Made by a program: the position numbers and the translations under genes
In this document: one piece after another, positions 25,676-34,328 of the stretch
Layout: every line of letters starts with the position of its first letter
How positions within the stretch are numbered: position 1 is the first letter of the stretch
Notes under the pieces: generated by a model
What the model saw: only the letters and a program-made list of their open reading frames with translations
Database searches by the model: none
What the model was told of the DNA's origin: nothing
Assembly: GCA_963698735.1 (NCBI GenBank)
Contig: CAVOSA010000029.1
Location: 1-64,000, forward strand
Source: RPQJ01 sp963698735
GTDB lineage: Bacteria > Pseudomonadota > Gammaproteobacteria > Steroidobacterales > Steroidobacteraceae
Reading direction: 5' to 3'
DNA: 64,000 nt

Positions 25676-28174
25676 ATGCAATACCCCTCTTTCGCCGAAT
25701 ACTGCGACGCGCTTTCGCTCAACCTGGGCATCGTGCTGTCGGACCCGTTGCTCGGCCGGGGCACACTGCGCATGCGCGGTCCCGGCCTGCCCGTTGCGCA
25801 CAGCGGGAATTTTGCGCTGACCTTCGAGGTTGTCGTGGACGGCAGGCGCTACGCCGTCCGCTGTTTTCACAAGCAGGCAGATTCCCTGCACGAGCGTTAC
25901 GCGGCAATCGACGCCTGCCTGCAGTCGATAGGCAGCCCCCATTTCGTCGAATGCAGGTTCCAGCCGGCAGGCATCACGACCGAGAGCGGCACGTACCCGA
26001 TCGTCAGGATGGAATGGGCGGAGGGCCCGACGCTCGCTGCGTTCGTGTCGGATCACCGCAACGACGTCAACGCACTGCTGGCGCTGCGGGCTTCGCTGCG
26101 CGGGCTCGCCAGGCACCTGCAGGAGCACGGCATTGCGCACGGCGACATCCAGCCGGCCAACATCATCGTGCAGGACGCCACGCACCTGCGGCTGATCGAC
26201 TACGACGGCATGTTCGTGCCGCAACTTGCGCAACTGCCCAATGCAGAACTCGGGCAGCGAAACTTCCAGCACCCTGCGCGGCGTGCGTGGCATTTCGACG
26301 GAGAACTCGACAGGTTCTCGTTCTCCGTCATCGATCTTGCGCTGGACGCGCTCTGCAGACGGCCTGCCCTCTGGGAGCAGACCGAAAGCGACGCAGACGC
26401 GTTCCTGTTACGCGCGGCGGATTTCACCGACCCGGCCAACTCGCCGGTGTTCAGCCTGCTGGCTTCGGTGCCTGGACTTGAACAGCGCGTGCACGACCTC
26501 GCCGCGATCTGCATGGCGCCATTCGACCAGATTCCTGCCCTCGAGGATTTTCTCGAGGGCCGCAACATCCCGGCCGTCCCGGTCGTGTTTTCGGGCGATG
26601 CGTCCGTAGCCCTGCGCAGCAAGTACACCTCAGTCCACGAGATCGTCGACGCCAGGAACTTCGCGCGCTGCTGCGCCCGCGTCGGGGATCGGGTCGAACT
26701 GATCGGCAAGGTCGTCCGCGTCGCCAAGAGTCGTGCGTTGCATCCCGACGTGGCTTGCCTGCGCGTCGAGTTCGCAGAGCGTTCGCATGACATGGTGTGC
26801 CTGAAGATCTGGCCGGACGCACTTGCCCGTCTGGAACAGCCTCCGGACCAGTCCTGGGTCGGGCAGTGGCTCAGCACGGTCGGTCTCGTCGAGCCGGTCC
26901 ATAGCGCGGGAAGTGGTGCGCATCGCCAGAAGGACGTCGCCATCTCGGTCACGGACCAGGCGCAGCTGCACAGGCTCTCGGAGGCCGAGGCGCGGTACCG
27001 GTTGCGCGGACAACGGCGGCCGATGGGCGCCATATCGGACATGACGGCTGGCGTGAGGACGGATCCGGTCATCGCCGAACCTGTGCCGCCGCAACCTGGC
27101 ACGCGGCAAGTTTCCATACCGCCTCTGGCGCATGCCTCGCGTTTGCCGGTCGATGGCCACACTCGAAAAGTGGCTGTGCCACCGCCACCCGCTGCCGCAG
27201 AGTCAAAGAGTGCGCCGTCGCACGCGAAGGCCAGCAGCCCGTCGGTTCGCGTGTCGGGTTGGCGATGGGTCCCGGTGGCCTTGCTGGCTGCGTTGGCTGT
27301 CTATGCCGTTGTTGCGAGCTGGGCCTCGCGCACGCGAGCCCCGACAGCGGAGGCGACCGCCCAACCGGCCCCCGCTGCGGCGGCCATAGCGCGTCCTGTG
27401 ACGGAGAAGGTCCCCGGCCGTCTGGTGTCGCAGCAGGACCTGCGCAAGACGCCCGTTCCGCTCGAGACCTCGCTCGGGACCTTGGCGATCGCGACCGCCG
27501 CAGACGGTGGCAAGGGGAACATCGTTCTGCTGAATGGCGCTGCCATCCCGGACCTTCGCGATGATGCAGTGACGCTGGTTCATCGCGCTGTCTTTTCGGA
27601 CCGGGAAGTCGTGGTCGGCTTCACGCGGTGCGATGAGGGGGAGGTCCCCTGCGGCCTGCAGCAACCCTTCTGGCTGGACCTGCAATCCGACGCCGGAGGA
27701 CCGTCACTGCGGCGTATGCCGGGAGTGTGGGCCAGCTCCGGCGCCGGCGCAGTGACCGCGGCAGACAGCGGCGTGCAGGTCAACCTCGGCGTGTGGAACG
27801 GCGAACGCCGCGCTGCGACGCTAACCGCCGCCGGCAACATCGTCGTGTCACGTACACCCGAGCCCAGCAGGCCGCTGAGTCGTGCGGATTGCGCGACGGT
27901 GATTCAGGCTGCGGAGTCCTGCGCCTCCAGCCGCGACTGCTCTTCGTTCGCGAGCAGCGCCCGGCCGATTCCAGCACCTCGATGGGCCAACCTCATGCGC
28001 CTGTACCATGAGACGACCGGCCTCGACGACGCTGCATTTCGCGCCCTGTGCGTGCGCAGCTGCGAACTCGGCCTGACGCCAAGTCGCGGCTTCATCCGCA
28101 GCAATGTCTGTAACGGCGCAAGGCCTGGCCAGTGGCCGCCGGCCGGACAGGCCGCGGGACTCATGCAACGTTAG
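25676..28174 (+). CDS. YegI-like transmembrane protein kinase
   Basis: This 832-residue protein carries an N-terminal kinase-like domain. The catalytic loop H-G-D-I-Q-P-A-N-I-I (His155, Asp157, Asn162) and the metal loop I-D-Y-D-G-M-F (Asp175, Asp177) match the E. coli YegI-type family, which reads D-Y-D-G instead of DFG. The VAIK position reads Y-A-V-R, so the usual lysine is replaced or shifted to Lys66. A central domain of about 100 residues follows, then a Pro/Ala-rich linker, one membrane helix near 530-550, and a Cys-containing C-terminal domain outside the membrane. It is probably a receptor-like Ser/Thr kinase; no PP2C partner is adjacent. Confidence 0.7.
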   Translation: MQYPSFAEYCDALSLNLGIVLSDPLLGRGTLRMRGPGLPVAHSGNFALTFEVVVDGRRYAVRCFHKQADSLHERYAAIDACLQSIGSPHFVECRFQPAGITTESGTYPIVRMEWAEGPTLAAFVSDHRNDVNALLALRASLRGLARHLQEHGIAHGDIQPANIIVQDATHLRLIDYDGMFVPQLAQLPNAELGQRNFQHPARRAWHFDGELDRFSFSVIDLALDALCRRPALWEQTESDADAFLLRAADFTDPANSPVFSLLASVPGLEQRVHDLAAICMAPFDQIPALEDFLEGRNIPAVPVVFSGDASVALRSKYTSVHEIVDARNFARCCARVGDRVELIGKVVRVAKSRALHPDVACLRVEFAERSHDMVCLKIWPDALARLEQPPDQSWVGQWLSTVGLVEPVHSAGSGAHRQKDVAISVTDQAQLHRLSEAEARYRLRGQRRPMGAISDMTAGVRTDPVIAEPVPPQPGTRQVSIPPLAHASRLPVDGHTRKVAVPPPPAAAESKSAPSHAKASSPSVRVSGWRWVPVALLAALAVYAVVASWASRTRAPTAEATAQPAPAAAAIARPVTEKVPGRLVSQQDLRKTPVPLETSLGTLAIATAADGGKGNIVLLNGAAIPDLRDDAVTLVHRAVFSDREVVVGFTRCDEGEVPCGLQQPFWLDLQSDAGGPSLRRMPGVWASSGAGAVTAADSGVQVNLGVWNGERRAATLTAAGNIVVSRTPEPSRPLSRADCATVIQAAESCASSRDCSSFASSARPIPAPRWANLMRLYHETTGLDDAAFRALCVRSCELGLTPSRGFIRSNVCNGARPGQWPPAGQAAGLMQR

Positions 28175-28245
28175 CAGCGTCCTTGCCTGCGACGTGCCAT
28201 ACGGTCGCCTATGATGGCCGGGCACTCTGCAGCCGGAGAAACCAC

Positions 28246-28710
28246 ATGGCGAAGATCAATCCTCAGGCAGCGCCATCGGGCACGGGGTCGCGCTATCCGT
28301 CACCCTTCGACGTTCCCTGCCGCGAACGAAGCTGGCAGCGGTTGGGTGAGGCGGCGGGGCTCACGCAACTTGGCGCGAACCTGGTGCGCCTTGCGCCCAG
28401 CGCCTGGTCGAGCCAGCGTCACTGGCACTCGCACGAAGACGAGTTTGTCTTCGTGCTGAGTGGCGAACTCGTGCTGGTGACCGATGCCGGCGAAGAAGTC
28501 CTGCACGCCGGCGACAGCGCTGGATTCCCGGCCGGCGCAAGGAATGGCCACTGCCTGCGGAACCAGTCTGCCAGCGACGCCACGTTCCTGGTCGTGAGCA
28601 ATCGCAGCGACGAGGACCATGGCGAGTATTCGGACATCGACATGGTTTTCAATGCAGGTCGGTATTCCGGGGGCGGCGGCTACTGCCACAAGGACGGGAC
28701 GCCCTACTGA
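28246..28710 (+). CDS. Cupin-domain protein
   Basis: This 154-residue single-domain cupin shows the motif-1 pattern R-H-W-H-S-H-E-D-E-F-V-F-V-L-S-G-E at about residues 57-73. The second motif ends in A-G-D-S-A-G-F-P-A-G-x-x-N-G-H. These His and Glu residues should bind a metal such as Fe or Mn. The substrate is unknown; similar proteins act on sugars or small acids. GGAG lies about nine bases before the ATG at 28246. A reading from 28132 overlaps the kinase gene and is rejected. Confidence 0.8.
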   Translation: MAKINPQAAPSGTGSRYPSPFDVPCRERSWQRLGEAAGLTQLGANLVRLAPSAWSSQRHWHSHEDEFVFVLSGELVLVTDAGEEVLHAGDSAGFPAGARNGHCLRNQSASDATFLVVSNRSDEDHGEYSDIDMVFNAGRYSGGGGYCHKDGTPY

Positions 28711-28778
28711 GCGTGGGCACGATGACTTGAGCCAGGGCGCAAAGCACGATCAGGGCTGATTCGGCGATCGCTCACCCC

Positions 28779-29090
28779 TCAAGAGTTCCGCTCGAAACGG
28801 CGTTGCCAGCGGGCCGTCATAATACTCGGCTGGGCTGCGCGCACGATCGGGCTCGCATTGATCACCGAGCCAGCCACGGCGATCTGCTCGGCGGACGTCG
28901 GCGACGTGTCCCCAGCCCGCTTCTCCAAGTCCACCGACAGACGGAGACCCGGCTGACCCCGCACGTGGATGCGCCACGACGGCGGCCGCGGAGCGTCAAG
29001 GTGGATGGTTTCCATGTACCAGTGGATGGACATCGTCAGTTTCGGCTCGTCACCGACGATGCCGTGCCAGCGCCAGTTGAAGTGGCTCAC
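28779..29090 (-). pseudogene. Remnant of a dihydrodipicolinate/2,4-diaminopentanoate reductase-like gene
   Basis: About 100 codons resemble the C-terminal part of dihydrodipicolinate-reductase-like (diaminopentanoate dehydrogenase-like) oxidoreductases: F-N-W-R-W-H-G-I-V, then M-S-I-H-W-Y-M-E-T, then V-A-G-S-V-I-N-A-S-P near the end. A whole member would be about 350 residues with an N-terminal NAD(P)-binding domain, which is absent. The open frame continues upstream only about 30 bases, into the 3' end of the glycosyltransferase gene. It therefore looks like a 5'-truncated relic, with a GTG at 29090 as its only possible start. Its family assignment is from memory of the motif pattern. Confidence 0.5.
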
Positions 29091-29104
29091 GCGGCCTCGC
29101 GCGA

Positions 29105-30184
29105 TCAGCGGCGGCCGGTCTTCACGCGCGGCATGGACGCCGCTTCCCGGGCGCGCATCGCGAGCCTGTAATCCCGCTCAGCCTCGGCCGACTCCTTGTC
29201 CTTGCCGAGCGCCTTGTAGGTCCAGCGCAGCACGTCGTAGGGACCTTCATAGAGACCGGGTGGATGGCGGAAGCTGATGCGCTCGAACTGCGCTCCCCGG
29301 CCACGGAAGAGACCGTTCGCCGCGGCCATGTGCGACCAGGCGATCGCGTCGTCGTAGCGCTGCGCCTTGAAGGCTGCGAAGCCGGCGAGCCAGGCGAGTT
29401 CAGCCGTCGCTGGACGGATTGCGAGACCCGCGGCGCAGAACTGGACGGCATCGCTCCAGCGATACAGCTTGCAGCAGCACTCCGCAGCGCCGTAGCAGGC
29501 CCAGGCTCCCTCCTCCTCCCAGCCCCTGAGTTCCGCGCAGGTGCGAAACGCGTCGATCGCCGCAGCGTACTCGCCAAGGTGCTGGTGTGAGGCGCCCAGG
29601 TAATAGAACCAGCGCGCCTGTTTCGCGTGCTGCTTCGTGTAACGCTTCAATACCGCGACGTCGCGCTCGAACTTGCCACGCGCAGCTTCCGGATTCTTGG
29701 GCAACTCGGTAAAACGCATGCCCTCGAGGACGTGCGAGTTTGCCGTCGTCCGTCCTTCGAGGCACTCGTGCGTCGGCCCCGACCAGCGCACCTTGGCCGG
29801 CAGCCGCAGGATGCGCTCCTTGGCGTAGGTGCCCAGGTCGTCCAGCACCATGCAGACCTGTGCAGTGGTTTTCTCGAGCTGGCGGGCCAGGTCGACGCGG
29901 GGCTCGAACAGCATCCGTTCGTCCGTGTCGAGCGTCAGTGCCCAGGTGCCGCCCGCCTGCGCCGCGGCTTCGAGGGCGAAATTCCTTGCGGCGGAGAAAT
30001 CGTTCTGCCACGGAAATTCCCTGACCAGCAGCTTCTCGCCCGCGACGCGGCGCGCGACCTCGATCGTGTCGTCCTTGGCGCCCGTGTCGATCACCAGGCA
30101 GCGGTCCACGTGCTCGAGGACCGAAGCGAGTGCGTCGCCAATGATGTCGGCGTTGCTGCCGGTAAGCGTCGTCGAAACGATCAT
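29105..30184 (-). CDS. Family 2 glycosyltransferase with TPR-like C-terminal region
   Basis: The N-terminal domain is GT-A type. It starts with M-I-V-S-T-T-L-T-G-S-N-A-D, continues with V-I-D-T-G-A-K-D-D-T and has the metal-binding L-D-T-D-E-R. The second half has helix pairs like TPR repeats, such as A-R-W-F-Y-Y-L-G-A-S-H-Q-H-L-G-E-Y-A-A-A. It should transfer a sugar onto a protein or envelope glycan, but donor and acceptor are unknown. I chose ATG 30184, where the family normally begins, over 30226. 359 residues. The DapB-like remnant abuts its end. Confidence 0.78.
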   Translation of the reverse strand: MIVSTTLTGSNADIIGDALASVLEHVDRCLVIDTGAKDDTIEVARRVAGEKLLVREFPWQNDFSAARNFALEAAAQAGGTWALTLDTDERMLFEPRVDLARQLEKTTAQVCMVLDDLGTYAKERILRLPAKVRWSGPTHECLEGRTTANSHVLEGMRFTELPKNPEAARGKFERDVAVLKRYTKQHAKQARWFYYLGASHQHLGEYAAAIDAFRTCAELRGWEEEGAWACYGAAECCCKLYRWSDAVQFCAAGLAIRPATAELAWLAGFAAFKAQRYDDAIAWSHMAAANGLFRGRGAQFERISFRHPPGLYEGPYDVLRWTYKALGKDKESAEAERDYRLAMRAREAASMPRVKTGRR

Positions 30185-30275
30185 CTTTGCCTGGTGCCGG
30201 ATTCCCTGCCCAGCGCCAGTTTGCACAAACAGTCTGTGCCCGCAATCCGTTATTGCTTCGTCACCGTGTCGGGTG

Positions 30276-31340
30276 CTACAGCGTCTGCATGTCGATCACG
30301 AAGCGATAGCGCACGTCGCCCTTCTCCATGCGCTCGAAGGCCTCGTTGATCTGCGCCATCGAAGTCATCTCACAGTCGGCGACAATGCCCTTCTGCGCGC
30401 AGAAATCGAGCAGTTCCTGCGTCTGTGCGATGCCGCCGATGGCCGAGCCCGACAGTGTCTTGCGGCCGCCGATGACCAGCCGGCTGCTGAAGGCGGGAAT
30501 CGTGTCGATGACGCCGACCAGCACCAGCGCACCGTGCGTGCGGACCAGGCGCAGGTACGGGTCGAGTTCGTGCACGACCGGAATCGTGTCGAGCACGAAG
30601 TCGAACCTGCCCGTTGACTTCTTCATGGCCTCGGGATCCGAGGACAGCAGCACGTGCTGAGCGCCAAGCGCCCGCGCTTCGTCCGCCTTGGCAGCGGAAC
30701 GGGTGATCACCGTCACCTCGGCGCCCATGGCGCTCGCGAGCTTCACGCCCATGTGGCCGAGACCGCCAAGCCCGGCCACGGCGACCTTCGAGCCGGGACC
30801 CACCTGCCAGTGTTTCAACGGCGAATACGTCGTGATGCCGGCGCAGAGCAACGGCGCGGCGCGCGCGGGATCGAGTCCTGCCGGCATTCGCAGCACGAAC
30901 TCGTCGCGGACGACGATGTGCGACGAGTAGCCGCCGAACGTGATTTCGCCGGTGTGCCGGTCCTTGCCGTTGTACGTGAGTGTCGCGCCCTTCTGGCAGA
31001 ACATCTCGCGCCCTTCGTTGCACTCGCTGCACGCCTTGCAGCTGTCGACCAGGCACCCCACCGCCACCCAGTCGCCCACCGTGAATCCCGTGACCGACGC
31101 CCCGATTGCCGCCACCCGACCGACGATCTCGTGGCCCGGGATGCACGGGTACACGGTGTTGCGCCAGTCATTGCGCGCCTGATGCAGGTCGGAGTGGCAG
31201 ACACCGCAGTAGCGGATGTCGATGCGGACGTCGTTCGGCCGCAACGCCCGGCGTGCGAACGAATGCGGGTGCAGCGGGCTCCCGGCATCGGCCGCTGCGT
31301 AGCCGCGGCACGGGGTCGATTCGGCGGTTGCGTTCGTCAT
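30276..31340 (-). CDS. Zinc-dependent NADP-type alcohol dehydrogenase (cinnamyl-alcohol/YahK-like)
   Basis: This 354-residue medium-chain dehydrogenase has catalytic zinc ligands Cys45 (C-G-V-C-H-S) and His70-Glu71 (G-H-E). The structural zinc site is Cys101, Cys104, Cys107 and Cys115. The Rossmann glycine motif G-L-G-G-L-G-H-M-G is followed by R-S-A-A-K, where the serine and arginine favour NADP(H). It should reduce aldehydes to alcohols. The ATG at 31340 has AGGAA five bases upstream; a longer frame up to 31943 overlaps the divergent ggt gene and is rejected. Confidence 0.88.
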   Translation of the reverse strand: MTNATAESTPCRGYAAADAGSPLHPHSFARRALRPNDVRIDIRYCGVCHSDLHQARNDWRNTVYPCIPGHEIVGRVAAIGASVTGFTVGDWVAVGCLVDSCKACSECNEGREMFCQKGATLTYNGKDRHTGEITFGGYSSHIVVRDEFVLRMPAGLDPARAAPLLCAGITTYSPLKHWQVGPGSKVAVAGLGGLGHMGVKLASAMGAEVTVITRSAAKADEARALGAQHVLLSSDPEAMKKSTGRFDFVLDTIPVVHELDPYLRLVRTHGALVLVGVIDTIPAFSSRLVIGGRKTLSGSAIGGIAQTQELLDFCAQKGIVADCEMTSMAQINEAFERMEKGDVRYRFVIDMQTL

Positions 31341-31496
31341 TCTGGTTCCTGCGCGTGGCCTGCTGACAAATAGGCACGCTCGCCCATGTGCGGAAATCGG
31401 CAAGCGTCCCCTGTTTGCGATTATAGGCACGCACGACTGCAGAGCGTTTTCCTGCGATAGCATGCAGGGCGAGTTCACTGCCAAGCGAGCCACCCC

Positions 31497-33200
31497 ATGG
31501 ACAAGCTTCGCCGCTCCCTGCTGCTGGTCATCGTTGCGCTGCTGTCGGCGTGCGCCGGCGCTCCGGCGCGACAACCCGCTCAGGCACCCACGGCCACCGC
31601 CCAGGCTGGCCGCGGCGGTACGGTGGCCATGCCGGATTCGTTCAGCGCCGCGGTTGCCGCGAACATCCTCGGCGCCGGCGGCAATGCAGTGGACGCGGCC
31701 GTCGCCGGCGCCTTCTCGCTCGCGGTGACGTATCCGGAGGCCGGCAACCTCGGCGGCGGCGGGTTCATGCTGGCCTGGATTGACGGCGCTGCCACGTTCC
31801 TCGACTACCGCGAGGTGGCGCCGGCCGCCGCGACGCGCGACATGTACCTCGACGCGGCCGGCAATGTGATCGACGACCTGAGCCTCACTGGACATCGCGC
31901 AGTGGGCGTACCCGGTACTGTCGCGGGCCTGTGGGAGGCGCACAGCAGGTTTGGCAGGTTATCCTGGAGCGCGGTCGTAGCACCCGCGGTGCAACTGGCA
32001 GAACAGGGTTTCGTCGTTCCGGCATTGCTGGCCGAACGGGCTGCAGCGGAAGAAGCCCGTTTCGCCGGCACGAATTTCGTGGCGCACTTCGGCACGCTTC
32101 AGGCCGGTGAAATTTTTCGCCAGCCGGCCCTTGCGGCAACCCTCAGGCGCATCCAGAAGGCCGGTCCTGACGACTTCTACCGGGGCGAGACCGCTGACCT
32201 GGTCGTGGCCGAAATGCAGCGAGGCGGTGGCCTGGTAACCCACAGCGACCTGCGTGCCTACCGCGCGGTCTGGCGTGAACCCTTGCGCGCCGACTGGCGC
32301 GGCCAGTCACTGCTGTCGGCTCCTCCCCCCAGCTCGGGCGGATTCGCACTGCTGCAGTTGCTGGGCATGAAAGACGCGCGGGCCGAGGACTTCGCCGGCC
32401 TGGGCCACAACTCGGCGCAGTACGCGCACCTGGTCGCGGAGAGCGCCAAGCGCGTCTACGCAGACCGCGCTGAATACGCAGGCGACCCGGATTTCGTGCA
32501 GGTACCGATCAATCACCTCATCGACCCTGCCTACATCCGCCAGCGAGCCGCTCGCGTGAATCCGAAGTCGATTTCTCCGGCCGCGAACGTCGGGCCCGGT
32601 CTCGCCGAGCCGCGCCACACGACGCACTACTCGATCGTCGACCGCTGGGGCAATGCAGTCGCGAACACATACACGTTGAATGGGGATTTCGGCAGCGGCG
32701 TCGTCGTTACGGGCGCCGGGTTCCTGCTCAACAACGAGATGGACGACTTCAGCGCCAAACCCGGCGTGCCGAATACGTACGGGCTGCTCGGGGGCGATGC
32801 CAACGCGATCCAGCCGGGCAAGCGCATGCTGTCCTCGATGTCACCCACCATCCTGCTCGATCCAGAGGGCAAGGTTTCAATGGTGGTCGGTTCCATGGGC
32901 GGCTCGACGATCATCACCGGTGTGTTCCAGGCCATCGTCGACGTCGTGGACTACGGGATGACGACGCAGCAGGCCGTGGCAGCACCGCGTTTTCACCACC
33001 AGGGCGTGCCGGCGGACCTCATCACGTATGACGGCGACTTCCCTGCAGCCACGATCGATGCCTTACGGCAACGCGGCTACAGGGTCGAACCACACGACTG
33101 GCCGCTGGGGGATGTGCAGATGATCGTGCGCACGCCGGATGGCTGGGACGCCGCGTCAGACCCCCGTGGCAGGGGCGAGGTGCGGCGCCTGCCGCAATAG
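31497..33200 (+). CDS. ggt: Gamma-glutamyltransferase (glutathione hydrolase) lipoprotein
   Basis: This 567-residue protein has a lipobox (L-L-S-A-C), so it is probably anchored in the envelope. The proenzyme should be cut before the nucleophile Thr375 in H-T-T-H-Y-S-I-V-D, giving large and small subunits. Conserved signatures include G-G-N-A-V-D-A-A-V-A near the start and G-S-M-G-G-S-T-I-I-T in the small subunit. It hydrolyses glutathione and other gamma-glutamyl compounds. It is divergent from the alcohol dehydrogenase gene across 156 bases. Confidence 0.93.
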   Translation: MDKLRRSLLLVIVALLSACAGAPARQPAQAPTATAQAGRGGTVAMPDSFSAAVAANILGAGGNAVDAAVAGAFSLAVTYPEAGNLGGGGFMLAWIDGAATFLDYREVAPAAATRDMYLDAAGNVIDDLSLTGHRAVGVPGTVAGLWEAHSRFGRLSWSAVVAPAVQLAEQGFVVPALLAERAAAEEARFAGTNFVAHFGTLQAGEIFRQPALAATLRRIQKAGPDDFYRGETADLVVAEMQRGGGLVTHSDLRAYRAVWREPLRADWRGQSLLSAPPPSSGGFALLQLLGMKDARAEDFAGLGHNSAQYAHLVAESAKRVYADRAEYAGDPDFVQVPINHLIDPAYIRQRAARVNPKSISPAANVGPGLAEPRHTTHYSIVDRWGNAVANTYTLNGDFGSGVVVTGAGFLLNNEMDDFSAKPGVPNTYGLLGGDANAIQPGKRMLSSMSPTILLDPEGKVSMVVGSMGGSTIITGVFQAIVDVVDYGMTTQQAVAAPRFHHQGVPADLITYDGDFPAATIDALRQRGYRVEPHDWPLGDVQMIVRTPDGWDAASDPRGRGEVRRLPQ

Positions 33201-33240
33201 CACCATGGATCGGTGTCCGGGGAGTGGAATCAATCCACCG

Positions 33241-33268
33241 TTGCAGTTCTAATGCGTAGGCGTATATT
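33241..33268 (+). promoter_or_regulatory. Putative sigma-70 promoter for the small gene at 33390
   Basis: TTGCAG at 33241-33246 (3 of 6 to the -35 consensus) is followed after 16 bases by TATATT at 33263-33268 (5 of 6 to the -10 consensus). It lies in an AT-rich stretch 41 bases after the ggt stop. Transcription would begin near 33275, leaving a leader of about 115 bases that holds the hairpins described next. Confidence 0.45.
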
Positions 33269-33276
33269 CAAGCTGT

Positions 33277-33343
33277 AGGAGGCTGATTCTCCTCGGTTTT
33301 TACGTACCCGCACTTTTAGTAACCTAAAAGATTAAGAATCAGC
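33277..33343 (+). promoter_or_regulatory. Structured intergenic leader with overlapping hairpins
   Basis: Three inverted repeats overlap here. AGGAG (33277-33281) pairs with CTCCT (33289-33293) and is followed by CGGTTTTTA, like a weak intrinsic terminator for ggt. GCTGATTCT (33282-33290) pairs perfectly with AGAATCAGC (33335-33343). Inside it, CTTTTAG (33313-33319) pairs with CTAAAAG (33324-33330) across a TAAC loop. The first two stems share bases 33289-33290, so they exclude each other. This could be an attenuator or simply a terminator plus a DNA site. Confidence 0.4.
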
Positions 33344-33389
33344 TACAAAGCATTGAACAAGAACAATTTTACGCAGTGAGAGGCCGGCA

Positions 33390-33779
33390 ATGGCGGCATA
33401 TTGGGACGAATTTCACGCGGCAATGCAGCTGCTCGTTGGAACGGGCCACGTCAAGCCGCGCCTGCTCGACGCGTACCGCAGGCACCTTGCGCCGTTGCGC
33501 GAGCCGGACCTGCCGGAGTCCATTCGCGAACGTTTTTTGATGCTCAAGGCAGCGATGCATGAAGTGCACGCGGCCGGCGGCATGTCGGCACCGGAAGCCT
33601 CGGTCCGCAAGATGTCGGAGAAGGATGCGGCCGAGCATGCGGCGGGCATCCTCGAGATGTTCGCGGCGCTCTCCGCGCTCGACGAGCACGAAAGCGCGCC
33701 GCGCCTGCGCATCGTCGGCAGCGAAGATGTCGCCGCGCCGGAGCTGCACGACGTCCCGGCCTTCCTCAGTCGAGCTTGA
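33390..33779 (+). CDS. Hypothetical small soluble protein
   Basis: This 129-residue acidic and Ala-rich protein is mostly helical by composition. It has no membrane segment, Cys motif or family that I recognise. GAGAGG at 33378-33383 precedes the ATG. It is preceded by a probable promoter and a structured leader, and its 3' end overlaps the convergent TIR-like gene by 14 bases. The arrangement suggests that its regulation is special, but nothing in the sequence reveals its job. Confidence 0.65.
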   Translation: MAAYWDEFHAAMQLLVGTGHVKPRLLDAYRRHLAPLREPDLPESIRERFLMLKAAMHEVHAAGGMSAPEASVRKMSEKDAAEHAAGILEMFAALSALDEHESAPRLRIVGSEDVAAPELHDVPAFLSRA

Positions 33780-34227
33780 ACTCGATCACGTCGAAGCGCG
33801 TCGTTTCCTCGTGGCGAGCCTGCCGCTTGATTGAATCGATCAGCTGCCGCTGATCCCACGGCACGACGTCGTCGGCGAGTTCCTGCACCGCCGGTGCAAT
33901 CGTGTCGGTGCCGCCGAACGGCTCCAGCACGATGATCGGCTTGTCGAAAGCCTTAGCGCAGTGCATCTGGAACTCAACCCAGTCCACGTTCCGGCGATAG
34001 AGCGCGGCCGGCACGATCACCACCTCCGCGTCCGTGATCTGCTTGCGAAGCGATTCGCGCTGCGCCTCCTTGTCGCCCGTGGGCCGGACGTCCGGGGTGC
34101 TGGTGTTGCGATAGAAGAAATTGGAGGTGCTTTCGATGTACTCGAAAATCCGGTGGTAATCGTCGTCCTCCGTCCACACGTGGCAGACGAACAGACGGAT
34201 CGGGTTCTTCTGGGTGACGCTGCTCAC
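33766..34227 (-). CDS. TIR-like domain protein (DUF1863 / MTH538 type)
   Basis: This protein of about 153 residues matches the MTH538/DUF1863 TIR-like fold. It begins I-R-L-F-V-C-H-V-W, has Y-H-R-I-F-E-Y-I and a L-R-K-Q-I-T-D-A-E-V-V-I-V-P strand, then W-V-E-F-Q-M-H-C-A, K-P-I-I-V-L-E-P-F-G-G-T and D-D-V-V-P-W-D. This family includes ThsB of Thoeris, which makes a signal from NAD+ on phage infection. No ThsA-like effector is visible nearby. GTG 34227 has GGAGG four bases upstream, so I prefer it to ATG 34254. It could also be a DNA or nucleotide-binding relative. Confidence 0.75.
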   Translation of the reverse strand: MSSVTQKNPIRLFVCHVWTEDDDYHRIFEYIESTSNFFYRNTSTPDVRPTGDKEAQRESLRKQITDAEVVIVPAALYRRNVDWVEFQMHCAKAFDKPIIVLEPFGGTDTIAPAVQELADDVVPWDQRQLIDSIKRQARHEETTRFDVIEFKLD

Positions 34228-34328
34228 GGAGCCTCCGCCGACGTCCTTGGCCAACCGACAAGCTCGGCTAGCCTAGCGTAGCGCATTCGTTTCCGGTTCG
34301 CCGCGCCGACCCGTAGAATTGGGGCCTG

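Noticed and set aside
31341..31943. N-terminal extension of the alcohol dehydrogenase frame
   Set aside because: It would run over the start of the divergent ggt gene. A good ribosome-binding site and the normal family start are at 31340.
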